A stretch of 64,000 nucleotides of DNA from Cupriavidus necator (lineage in GTDB: Bacteria; Pseudomonadota; Gammaproteobacteria; Burkholderiales; Burkholderiaceae): the NCBI GenBank assembly GCA_022041995.1, contig CP074381.1:434001-498000 (forward strand). Reading direction: 5' to 3'. Under the pieces are notes generated by a model, which saw only the letters and a list, made by a program, of their open reading frames with translations, was not told the DNA's origin and ran no database searches. How positions within the stretch are numbered: the stretch's first letter is position 1; every line of letters starts with the position of its first letter. Position numbers and translations under genes: made by a program. Below are positions 47,457-54,817 of this stretch, in pieces.

Positions 47457-47482
47457 TTATGCGATTCTGTTTATAGATGACA
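47457..47482 (-). repeat. Right terminal inverted repeat of the island
   Basis: Read inward it begins TGTCATCTATAAACAG and continues AATCGCATAA, matching the left end at 22 of 26 positions. The TGT terminus is the form expected for Tn7-family ends. Confidence 0.88.
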
Positions 47483-47487
47483 GTGCT
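47483..47487. repeat. Right 5-bp target-site duplication (GTGCT)
   Basis: Same sequence as 31687-31691, directly outside the right inverted repeat. Confidence 0.85.
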
Positions 47488-47500
47488 TGCTGGAAGAACC

Positions 47501-47523
47501 AAGAGGCCCTGCGGGGCCTCTTT
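47501..47523 (+). terminator. Probable original glmS terminator, displaced by the island
   Basis: AAGAGGCCC / GGGCCTCTT forms a nine-bp stem with loop TGCG and then T. If the island and one GTGCT copy are removed, it lies about 40 bases after the glmS stop, exactly where a terminator is expected. It might also serve the convergent tetR gene. Confidence 0.75.
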
Positions 47524-47539
47524 GCATTGGCGGGGCCGG

Positions 47540-48175
47540 CTATGCCACGTACAGCAGGAACGCTCGCGCCATCTCCATATCCAGCCGCCGGTCCGACAGC
47601 GCAAAGGTGCTGTCGCGGTTGATCAGCGCGTACAGCAAGGTGCCGGCCAGCGCCTGGTGCGCAAAGCGGATGCGCAGTTCCAGTTCCGGCGAGGCGCCCG
47701 CCGGGTGCAGCCGCGCCAGGCGTGAAGCCAGATCGGCCATGTACTGGCGGTTGAGCTGCCGGATCGGATCCTCGCCGATGGTGACGCGGGCAACCAGCGA
47801 GGCACGCAGCACCCCGGCATTGCGGTAAGCCCAGATGCGGCTGTCGCGCGCCAGCGTGCGCACGGCGTCTTCCAGCGTCGGCGGGCATGTGTCGAGTTGC
47901 GCAAGGCGCTCGGCCATGCCCTTGCGCAGCGTGGCCAGCACCAGGGCCTGCAGCGCCTTGAAATAGCTCTCCTTGCCTTCGAAGCGGCTGTAGAACGCGC
48001 CGGTCGTGACGCCGGCGTGCGCGCAGATTTCCTGGATCGAGACCTGTTCCAGCGTGCGCTCGCGCAGCAGCCGGCGGCCGGCTTCCAGCAGCAGCAGCGT
48101 GGTGCGCAGGCCACGCGAATAGCGCGGTGCGGCATAGCCGGCGTGGCCTTCCAGCCCGGTCAGCTTGTTTTCCAT
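47540..48175 (-). CDS. TetR-family transcriptional regulator
   Basis: A 211-residue repressor. The N-terminal helix-turn-helix is RTLEQVSIQEICAHAGVTTG followed by AFYSRFEGKESYFKAL, typical of TetR. The C-terminal ligand domain is not classifiable. It is divergent from an MFS exporter gene at 48362, the likely target. Confidence 0.92.
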   Translation of the reverse strand: MENKLTGLEGHAGYAAPRYSRGLRTTLLLLEAGRRLLRERTLEQVSIQEICAHAGVTTGAFYSRFEGKESYFKALQALVLATLRKGMAERLAQLDTCPPTLEDAVRTLARDSRIWAYRNAGVLRASLVARVTIGEDPIRQLNRQYMADLASRLARLHPAGASPELELRIRFAHQALAGTLLYALINRDSTFALSDRRLDMEMARAFLLYVA

Positions 48176-48278
48176 GGCGACCCTTTCTCCCCGCGGGGCG
48201 TGGCCCTGGCCCGCCCCGTCATGTCCGTGTTTTTACGGATGTCGTGAACCGTATCCGGCCAACATACTGGCCCGAAAA

Positions 48279-48294
48279 CGTAATCCATATTACG
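48279..48294. promoter_or_regulatory. Candidate TetR operator
   Basis: CGTAATCCATATTACG is a perfect palindrome of 6-bp arms around CCAT in the gap between the tetR and MFS genes. A second loose dyad (CGGAT...ATCCG) lies about 30 bp to its left. Confidence 0.5.
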
Positions 48295-48361
48295 AATTGC
48301 GCGGCGCCGTGCCTATCAGGTGCCGCCCGGAGTCCGATGCCCGCCGTTCCGGAGACCTAGC

Positions 48362-49672
48362 ATGACCATGTCCTACCAGCCGCGCCGCGCGTGGCTTACC
48401 GCAATGCTGTTGTTCTTCTTCCTGGTGGTCAACGCCATGGACAAGATGGTGGTGGGCCTGCTGGCCGCGCCGATGATGAATGAGCTGGGGCTGACGCCGG
48501 CGCAGTTCGGCCTGGTCGGCAGCAGCTTCTTCTGGTTGTTCGCGGTGTCCGGCGTGCTGGGTGGCTTCCTTGCCAACCGCACGCCGACCTCTCGGCTGCT
48601 GATCGTGATGGCGCTGGCATGGTCGCTGTGCCAGATCCCGCTGGCGCTGTCGTCCAGCCTGGCGGTGCTGATTGTCTCGCGCATCCTGCTTGGCTTCATG
48701 GAGGGGCCCGCCGCGCCGGTGGCGATCCATGCCTGCTACAAGTGGTTTCCGGACAGCCGGCGCAACCTGCCGGTCGCAGTGCTGACGCAAGGTGCCGGGA
48801 TCGGCATCGTGCTCGCGGGCTTCCTGATCCCGGCGGTTGCCGTGCATTGGGGCTGGCGCGCCAACTTCTACGTGCTGGCGGCGCTGGGCGTGCTGTGGGC
48901 CGTGGCATGGCTGGCGCTCGGGCGTGAAGGGACGCTCGACGAACGCCCGGCCGCGCATGGCCCCGTGGCCAGCGGCGTGCCGCAGCGCCTGTCATACCGC
49001 CTGTTGCTGAGCGATCCCACGGTGCTTGGCTGCTTCGCGCTGCGGCTGGCGGCGTACTGGGGCCTGGCGCTGTGCCTGACCTGGATTCCGGCCTATCTGC
49101 AGGGCGGGCTGGGCTTTGACCACGCCGTGAGCGGCAAGCTGTTCGCGCTGATCATCGGCACCAACCTGCCGCTCACGCTGGCCATTGCATGGTTCTCCGA
49201 ACGGCTGCTGGCGCGCGGCGTGTCGTCGCGGGCGGCGCGCGGGTGGGTCTCGGCCGGCATGCTGCTGCTGTCTGGCGGATTTTTCCTGTTGCTGCTGTGG
49301 CCGGACACCACGCCGGCCATGCGGGTGGGCCTGCTGGTAGTGGCCTGCGTGTGCGCACCGGCGATCTATTCGCTGGGCCCGGCGATGCTGGCGGAGGTGG
49401 TGCCGGCGGGGCAGCGCGGTGCGATTCTCGCCATCGATGCGTCGGTGTCGTCGCTGGCCGGCGTGCTGGCGCCGCTGGTCACGGGGGTGCTGGTGCAGAA
49501 CGTGCCGGGCGCGCGCGGTTTCGAGCTGGGCCTGGCCGTCTGCGGCGCGATCATGGTGGTGGCGGCGCTGGCGGGGCTGTACGTGGTCAACCCTGAGCGC
49601 TCGCGCCGCCGGCTGGCCGCGCACCTGCCGCCGCGTGTCGAAGCGGGGCAGCCCGCGGTGGCAGCTGGCTGA
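48362..49672 (+). CDS. MFS transporter (anion:cation symporter-like)
   Basis: A 436-residue, 12-helix transporter of the ACS-like MFS group. FLVVNAMDKMVVGLLAAPMM starts the first helix pair, followed by GFLANRTPTSRLLIVMALAW (loop 2-3 motif) and RILLGFMEGPAAPVAIHACY. The WFPDSRRNLPVAVLTQGAGI region is typical of the family. The substrate is unknown; the divergent TetR gene suggests inducible expression. Confidence 0.9.
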   Translation: MTMSYQPRRAWLTAMLLFFFLVVNAMDKMVVGLLAAPMMNELGLTPAQFGLVGSSFFWLFAVSGVLGGFLANRTPTSRLLIVMALAWSLCQIPLALSSSLAVLIVSRILLGFMEGPAAPVAIHACYKWFPDSRRNLPVAVLTQGAGIGIVLAGFLIPAVAVHWGWRANFYVLAALGVLWAVAWLALGREGTLDERPAAHGPVASGVPQRLSYRLLLSDPTVLGCFALRLAAYWGLALCLTWIPAYLQGGLGFDHAVSGKLFALIIGTNLPLTLAIAWFSERLLARGVSSRAARGWVSAGMLLLSGGFFLLLLWPDTTPAMRVGLLVVACVCAPAIYSLGPAMLAEVVPAGQRGAILAIDASVSSLAGVLAPLVTGVLVQNVPGARGFELGLAVCGAIMVVAALAGLYVVNPERSRRRLAAHLPPRVEAGQPAVAAG

Positions 49673-49701
49673 ATTCCCGGCGCCCGGGCTATGACCCGGG
49701 C

Positions 49702-50643
49702 CTACGGCCCGGCACCGCCGCTGGCTTGCGCCACCGCTTCATGCACCAGCGCCGCGAATGCGCGCATGGCCGGCGACGGTGTGCGCCCGGCCAGCGACAC
49801 GATCCCATACTGCGCCTTCAACTCGGTTGGCGGGTGCATCGGCAGGGCCACCGCCATGCCCTGCGCGCAGGCGCCGGCCATCATCGCCACGGGCACCAGC
49901 GCCACGGCATCGACGGCCAGCAGCAGCGAGCGCAACGCGTGCATGTCGTTGCAGGTGACGGTCATCAGCCCGGGCGCGTCCTCGGAGACCGGGCCGCTGC
50001 CACCGCTGGCCTCATGCAGTGCCTGCCGGAAGAAGCGCAGGATATGCGCCGGCAGCCGGGTTCCGGCCACCGGATAGGCACGCAGCTCAGCCAGGGTGAC
50101 TTCGCGCAGCCGCGCCAGCGGATGCCCGCTGCGCACGAAGAATGCCGTTTCCAGCGCTGGCAGCCGGTCAATCTGCAGGTGTCCCAGTTCCGCCAGGCTG
50201 CGGCTTTCGCCGACAAAGACATCGAGGCGTTCCGCTTCGAGCGAACGCCGCATGGCCGGCGTGTCCGCGGTCTCCAGGTCGATGCGCAGATGTGGGTAGC
50301 GCCGCACCAGCGTCTCGAGCACGGGATCGAGCAGGAACGATGCCGCAAACGGCCCGAAGCCCGTGCGGATCGTGCCGATCTCTACTTCCTCCAGCAGTTG
50401 CAGGTCGCGCCGCAACTCGCGCTGTTCGCGCAGCATGCGGCGCGCGCGCTCGAGCGCCAGCATGCCGGCGGCGGTTGGCCGCACCTTGCCGTAACTGCGG
50501 TCGATCAGCGGCCCCAGATCCGCTTCCAGTGCCTGGATGCTGCGCGTCAGCGCCGGCTGCGACAAATGCAGAGCGCTTGCGGCACGGGCAAAACTGCCTT
50601 GTTCGACCACCGTGACAAAGTGATACAGCTGCCTTAGTCCCAC
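49702..50643 (-). CDS. LysR-family transcriptional regulator
   Basis: A 313-residue LysR protein. The N-terminal wHTH reads LRQLYHFVTVVEQGSFARAA then SALHLSQPALTRSIQALEAD. An effector domain of normal size follows. It is divergent from a Bug-family receptor gene, a common arrangement in Burkholderiales where the regulator responds to the receptor's substrate. Confidence 0.93.
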   Translation of the reverse strand: MGLRQLYHFVTVVEQGSFARAASALHLSQPALTRSIQALEADLGPLIDRSYGKVRPTAAGMLALERARRMLREQRELRRDLQLLEEVEIGTIRTGFGPFAASFLLDPVLETLVRRYPHLRIDLETADTPAMRRSLEAERLDVFVGESRSLAELGHLQIDRLPALETAFFVRSGHPLARLREVTLAELRAYPVAGTRLPAHILRFFRQALHEASGGSGPVSEDAPGLMTVTCNDMHALRSLLLAVDAVALVPVAMMAGACAQGMAVALPMHPPTELKAQYGIVSLAGRTPSPAMRAFAALVHEAVAQASGGAGP

Positions 50644-50664
50644 GTCAGCCCCACGAATTAACTA

Positions 50665-50679
50665 TTTTTGCATCAAAAA
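50665..50679. promoter_or_regulatory. Candidate LysR operator
   Basis: TTTTTG-CAT-CAAAAA is a perfect dyad of T-N11-A type, 22 bp upstream of the lysR start in the gap shared with the Bug receptor gene. Confidence 0.5.
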
Positions 50680-50760
50680 CTGAAAAATATTGCATTGGAC
50701 GTAATTTCTCAAGCCCGCTAACGTTGCCCTCCAAAACCATAGAGACAACCTGGAGACGAC

Positions 50761-51753
50761 ATGAACCGACGCGCATGGCTCGCGCTGGCCGCTGGCGGGC
50801 TGATTGGCGGGCTTTCGCTCAGCCTGGCCCTGCCCGCCGCGGCACAGACCTATCCCGCCAAACCGATCCGCATCGTGGTGCCTTATGTGGCCGGCGGCGG
50901 CACTGACACCATCGCCCGTGCCATGGGCGAAAAGCTCAGCAAGCGCCTGGGCCAGCCCGTGGTGGTGGACAACAAGGCGGGCGCCTCGGGCATCATCGGC
51001 ACCGACGCCGTGGCCAAGGCCGCGCCGGATGGCTACACGCTGCTGATGACCCTGACGCAGTCGGTGCTGACCAACCAGTTCCTGTACCAGAAACTGCCCT
51101 ACGACCCGCGCAAGGACCTGACCATGATCAGCGTGCTGGCCGATGCGCAGCTGGTGCTGGTGGCCCATCCGTCGGTGCCGGCGCGCACTGTGCGAGAACT
51201 GGGCGAATACGCGCGCAGCCGGCCAGGCAAGCTCAGCTATGCCTCATGGGGCGTGGGTTCGCTGTCGCACCTGAGCGGCGCCTACTACAGCAAGCTGGTG
51301 CACGGCCAGGCCACGCACGTGCCTTACAAGGGCGAGGCGCCGATGATGCAGGACCTGCTCGGCGGCCAGGTGCAGTTCGGCTTTGCCAGCATCCTGACCG
51401 CCAAGCCCTATATCCAGAGTGGCAAGCTCAAGGCGCTGGCGGTGACCGGCACGCAGCGCAGCAGCGCGTTGCCTGACATGCCCACCTTCGCTGAGTCCGG
51501 CATGCAGGACAGCGCCTTCAAGACCGTCGGCTGGATCGGCCTGGTGGCGCCGGTGGGCGTGCCCGCGCCGATTCTGGCCAGGCTTGAAGGCGAAGTGCGG
51601 GCAATCCTGCAGGCGCCCGACATGCAGGAGCGACTGGTCGCGCTGGGGCTGCGCACGGTGGGCAGCTCGCCGGCCGAGGCGCAGGCGCTGTATGCGCGCG
51701 ACCGGCCGGTGCTGAAGACGCTGGTGGCGGATTCGGGCGCGAAGCTCGACTGA
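50761..51753 (+). CDS. Bug-family (TctC-like) periplasmic receptor
   Basis: A 330-residue receptor. The signal peptide ends SLALPAAAQ and mature protein starts TYPAKPIRIVVPYVAGGGTD, the classic Bug N-terminus. QPVVVDNKAGASGIIGTDAV is the second hallmark. Bug receptors bind carboxylates and feed tripartite tricarboxylate carriers, but no TctAB genes are nearby, so it is an orphan receptor. Confidence 0.94.
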   Translation: MNRRAWLALAAGGLIGGLSLSLALPAAAQTYPAKPIRIVVPYVAGGGTDTIARAMGEKLSKRLGQPVVVDNKAGASGIIGTDAVAKAAPDGYTLLMTLTQSVLTNQFLYQKLPYDPRKDLTMISVLADAQLVLVAHPSVPARTVRELGEYARSRPGKLSYASWGVGSLSHLSGAYYSKLVHGQATHVPYKGEAPMMQDLLGGQVQFGFASILTAKPYIQSGKLKALAVTGTQRSSALPDMPTFAESGMQDSAFKTVGWIGLVAPVGVPAPILARLEGEVRAILQAPDMQERLVALGLRTVGSSPAEAQALYARDRPVLKTLVADSGAKLD

Positions 51754-52046
51754 TTTTCACGACTGGCTCCCGATGGCGGGCGCCGCGGCAATTGCCGTGT
51801 GCGCCCGCTTTTCTATTTGCACAATGTCGCGCGAAGCGCTTTTGAAATCCGAATGGAAACCATTGGCATTCGCATCCGCAATAGCACGTGAAAACCCGGC
51901 GAAAATGCGGCAGCGAGGCTGAATTTGCTTGATGTCCGCTCTTGCCGGACTACCATGAAATTCGCGGCGGGATAATCACGGCGGGGTTTTCGTCATTGCG
52001 AAAATGAGAGTGGGTCCATCAGTTTCGAGGGGGCGTTGGGGCAGTC

Positions 52047-52523
52047 ATGAAAAGCGACAAGAAGGTGATCCAGTTGCTCAATGGCCAGCTCCGCCATGAG
52101 TTGACCGCGATCAACCAGTATTTCCTGCATGCCCGCATGTACCGGCATTGGGGGCTCGGTGCCCTGGGCAAGCACGAGTACGAGGAATCGATCGAGGAAA
52201 TGAAGCACGCGGACAAGCTGATCGAGCGCATCCTGTTGCTCGATGGCCTGCCCAACCTGCAGGACCTGGACAAACTGCTGGTCGGAGAGAACACCGAGGA
52301 AATGCTCGGCTGCGATCTGAAGCTCGAACAGAAGTCGCAGGCCAGCTGCAAGGAGGCGATCAAGTATTTCGAGTCGGTCAGCGATTATGTCTCGCGCGAG
52401 ATCGTGGTCGATATCCTCGCCGACACCGAGGAGCATATCGACTGGCTGGAAGCGCAGCTGGAACTGGTGACCAAGGTCGGGCTGCAGAACTACATCCAGT
52501 CCGCCATGGGCGGCGTTGGCTAG
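52047..52523 (+). CDS. bfr: Bacterioferritin
   Basis: A 158-residue haem-containing ferritin that stores iron. Ferroxidase ligands sit in [20 protein letters not shown] (Glu18), [14 protein letters not shown] (Glu51, His54) and [16 protein letters not shown] (Glu127, His130). Met52 in EEMKHAD is the expected haem ligand. The 293-bp upstream gap shows no convincing Fur box. Confidence 0.95.
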   Translation: MKSDKKVIQLLNGQLRHELTAINQYFLHARMYRHWGLGALGKHEYEESIEEMKHADKLIERILLLDGLPNLQDLDKLLVGENTEEMLGCDLKLEQKSQASCKEAIKYFESVSDYVSREIVVDILADTEEHIDWLEAQLELVTKVGLQNYIQSAMGGVG

Positions 52524-52601
52524 CTAGTCTCCTGCAAAGATTTCCATTTCCCGCTACACTGCGGCCCGCAGCACGTCGCGTCGTTCAGACGCGGCGTCAG
52601 C

Positions 52602-52676
52602 GGCGGGGTGGCAGAGTGGTGATGCAACGGCCTGCAAAGCCGTATACGACGGTTCGATTCCGTATCCCCGCCTCCA
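52602..52676 (+). tRNA. tRNA-Cys (GCA)
   Basis: The cloverleaf is complete: acceptor GGCGGGG pairs with CCCCGCC, the anticodon arm GGCC-TGCAAA-GCC carries GCA at 52634-52636, the T-loop is GGTTCGATTCC, and CCA is encoded (52674-52676). Confidence 0.95.
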
Positions 52677-52994
52677 GTTTTTCTTTGCCTGGCACAAGTC
52701 GCCGGGCAGTCTTGCGCGCGCCCGCGCAATTTCCCCGATTTTCATGCGTCTGTCACAGTGACCCGTCATGCGCGGCAGCCATGCCGTGATGCGCGTAATT
52801 GCCGCGATGGCGCGGGCCATTCCGGCTCCCCTTTTTCCGTTACTTCCCCAATAGAACAACGCCACCGAATCGGGTAATGTTGCCTGACAGGCCACATGGC
52901 CTGCATGCAACCCGTGCCGCCGGTGGCGGCACAGCCATGTCCGGGCTTCCATGGTGTTCCCGTCGCGAGGTGATGTGAAAAAGAGAGGCTCCAG
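52677..52994. other. Gap after tRNA-Cys, no supported feature
   Basis: 318 bp with no open frame that resembles a gene, no att-like repeat of the tRNA 3' end and no integrase, so there is no sign of an island at this tRNA. Confidence 0.5.
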
Positions 52995-53438
52995 ATGATC
53001 AAAGACTTGCGGATCCGGGCGGCTGTGCCCTCGGACGCGCCAGCCGTGGGCAGCGTGCTGGAACGCTGCGGCCTGCCCGTGGATGATGTGGCCCGCTTGC
53101 TCGAGCACTTCCACGTTGCCATCCTTGGATCGCAGATCATTGCTTGCGCTGCCGGCGAGCGTTTCGGCGAGACCGTGGTGATCCGCAGCGTTGCCGTATT
53201 GCCGGAACACCGCGACCAGGGCGTGGCCACGCATGTGGTGCGCGCCGCGCTGATGCGCGCGCGCGCCAATGGCGCGCGGCGCGCGGTGCTGCTGGCGTCA
53301 AGCTGCCCGAGCTATTTCGCGCGCTACGGTTTTACGCTGGTGCCGGCCGCGAAGCTGCCGGCCGAGGTCATGTCATCGAGCGAATTCCACCGCCATACCG
53401 ATACACCACCGCTATGCATGTGGTGCGAGCTGGACTGA
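52995..53438 (+). CDS. GNAT acetyltransferase, ArsN2-like
   Basis: A 147-residue GNAT protein. The acetyl-CoA segment is IRSVAVLPEHRDQGVATHVV, followed by RAVLLASSCPSYFARYGFTL and the C-terminal LPAEVMSSSEF. This pattern of GVLP-EHRGQG with a FARxGF tail is shared with ArsN2-type proteins linked to organoarsenical resistance, but no ars genes are adjacent, so the substrate is not assigned. Confidence 0.8.
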   Translation: MIKDLRIRAAVPSDAPAVGSVLERCGLPVDDVARLLEHFHVAILGSQIIACAAGERFGETVVIRSVAVLPEHRDQGVATHVVRAALMRARANGARRAVLLASSCPSYFARYGFTLVPAAKLPAEVMSSSEFHRHTDTPPLCMWCELD

Positions 53439-53462
53439 ACCCGCAAGCACCGATGGCACGCC

Positions 53463-54440
53463 TCAGTGAGTGCCCTTGCAGCGGCTGATCTCCACCGTCA
53501 CGTGCACCAGTTCCTCATGCACGGATAGTGCCTCGCGCACGCGCTGCGGGCTCAGCGCCGGATCGTGCGTGACCAGGCAGGCGATGCAGGCAAACTGCTG
53601 CCGGCCCACGCGCCAGACATGCAGGTCGGTCACACGGGTGCGTTCCTCGCCGTTGGCGTCGGCAGGGTCCAGGCCCGCCAGCACCTCGCGCACTTCTTCC
53701 ACTACCGGGTGATCCATCTCGCGGTCCAGCAGCACGGTGCCGCTCTGACGCAGCAGGGCGACGGCCCACCTGCCGACCAGGGCGGCGCCCACCAGGCCCA
53801 TCACCGGATCCAGCCATGCCAAGCCCAGCCACCAGCCGCCGGCCAGCGCGACCATCGCCAGCACCGAGGTCGCGGCGTCGGCCAGCACATGCACGTAGGC
53901 GGCGCGCAGGTTGATGTCGTGGTGGTGGCCGTGGCGGTGATCATGGTCATGGCCGTGGTGATGGTGGTCATGGTCGTGCCCGTGCGCATGGCCACCCAGG
54001 ATCAGCGCGCAGCCCAGGTTGACCAGCAGGCCGAGCGCGGTCACGGCCATGGCCTCGCGGTAGTGGATGTCCTGCGGGCTGAACAGCCGCTCGACCGAGC
54101 CGGCCGCCATCAGCGCCGCGATGCCAAGCAGGAACACCGCGCTGGCAAAGCCGGCCAGCACTTCGATCTTCCACGTGCCAAAGGCAAAGCGCCGGTCGCC
54201 GGCGTAGCGGCGCGCGGCGGCGTAAGCGAAGGCCGACAGGCCGATGGCCAGGGCGTGCGAACTCATGTGCCAGCCATCGGCGAGCAGCGCCATCGAGTTG
54301 AACCAAAGGCCTGCGGCGATCTCTACCACCATGGTCGCGGCGGTGATTGCCATCACCAGGCGCGTGCCGCGTTCGGCGGCGCGGTTGCCGGCGTCGAAGG
54401 CGTGGCTGTGGGTCCAGACGGACAGGTCGTGGCTATGCAT
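53463..54440 (-). CDS. dmeF: CDF-family divalent metal exporter, DmeF-like
   Basis: A 325-residue cation diffusion facilitator that would export Co2+/Ni2+/Zn2+ in exchange for protons. It starts with MHSHDLSVWTHSHAFDAGN, a His lead typical of DmeF. Helix 2 has ADGWHMSSHALAIGLSAFAY (HxxxD-type site), and the loop between helices 4 and 5 is a long Asp/His repeat (HGHDHDHHHHGHDHDH). Helix 5 has HVLADAATSVLAMVALAGG. The metal range is inferred from the family. Confidence 0.9.
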   Translation of the reverse strand: MHSHDLSVWTHSHAFDAGNRAAERGTRLVMAITAATMVVEIAAGLWFNSMALLADGWHMSSHALAIGLSAFAYAAARRYAGDRRFAFGTWKIEVLAGFASAVFLLGIAALMAAGSVERLFSPQDIHYREAMAVTALGLLVNLGCALILGGHAHGHDHDHHHHGHDHDHRHGHHHDINLRAAYVHVLADAATSVLAMVALAGGWWLGLAWLDPVMGLVGAALVGRWAVALLRQSGTVLLDREMDHPVVEEVREVLAGLDPADANGEERTRVTDLHVWRVGRQQFACIACLVTHDPALSPQRVREALSVHEELVHVTVEISRCKGTH

Positions 54441-54632
54441 GGTCGGGTTCGGCTGAGCGCTAGAGAGCTAATCGTCACCCCGCGTGGGGCAATGCAGTCA
54501 CAAGGGTAGCAGAGCCCCGGCGCTGGGGCGGCCGCGTCCCTGATGGCTGCAGGGACAGCTCGCGCGTACCTTGTGTGCTGCCCGCGAGACAAATAACCCC
54601 TGGGTGCCAGCGGGAAATCCGCACGACTCTTA

Positions 54633-54656
54633 CATACATTCACGAATGAATGTATG
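54633..54656. promoter_or_regulatory. AcrR/TetR-type operator-like dyad
   Basis: CATACATTC and GAATGTATG form perfect 9-bp arms separated by ACGAAT. The half-site TACATACATTC is very like the AcrR operator half-site of enterobacterial acrAB promoters, though the spacing is wider here. The only gene downstream is a 29-codon frame. Confidence 0.55.
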
Positions 54657-54706
54657 ATTCAGCGAAAAATTCACACTGCCTTCACGACTTTGTTGTCCAT
54701 TCCGAG

Positions 54707-54796
54707 ATGAGTTATCGATTTATCGCTATCTGCCTGACCGCCTGGCTCGGCCTCTGCGCCACCGCCGGCTGGTTCGTCGAGCGCCTCTGGAGCTGA
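54707..54796 (+). CDS. Possible 29-residue single-pass membrane peptide
   Basis: The frame encodes MSYRFIAICLTAWLGLCATA then GWFVERLWS: a short basic start, one membrane helix and an amphipathic end. It follows the dyad at 54633-54656 by 50 bp. The ribosome binding site is weak. It could be a real small membrane protein regulated by that dyad, or chance. Confidence 0.35.
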   Translation: MSYRFIAICLTAWLGLCATAGWFVERLWS

Positions 54797-54817
54797 CCCC
54801 TGCGTCCTGCGCGGGGG

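Larger units (their letters stand above)
31692..47482. mobile_element. Tn7-like genomic island at attTn7, no transposase genes seen
   Basis: The 15,791-bp segment has 26-bp imperfect inverted ends starting TG, exact 5-bp flanking direct repeats (GTGCT), and an insertion point 22-26 bases after glmS. Extra copies of a CAGATTCGCATAA-like motif lie inside both ends, like the multiple TnsB sites of Tn7. None of its genes resembles tnsA, tnsB, tnsC, tnsD/tniQ or a recombinase. Its base composition is visibly more A/T-rich than the flanks. It carries copper/iron, envelope and protein-quality-control cargo. It could be a degraded element, or one moved in trans. The structural evidence is direct; family assignment is inference. 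Confidence 0.85.
54441..54817. other. Gap between dmeF-like and MocR genes
   Basis: 377 bp holding a strong dyad (54633-54656) and one tiny open frame (54707-54796), described separately. Nothing else recognised. Confidence 0.5.

Noticed and set aside
52602..52994. Integration site at tRNA-Cys
   Set aside because: No repeated tRNA 3' end, integrase or change in gene content follows.
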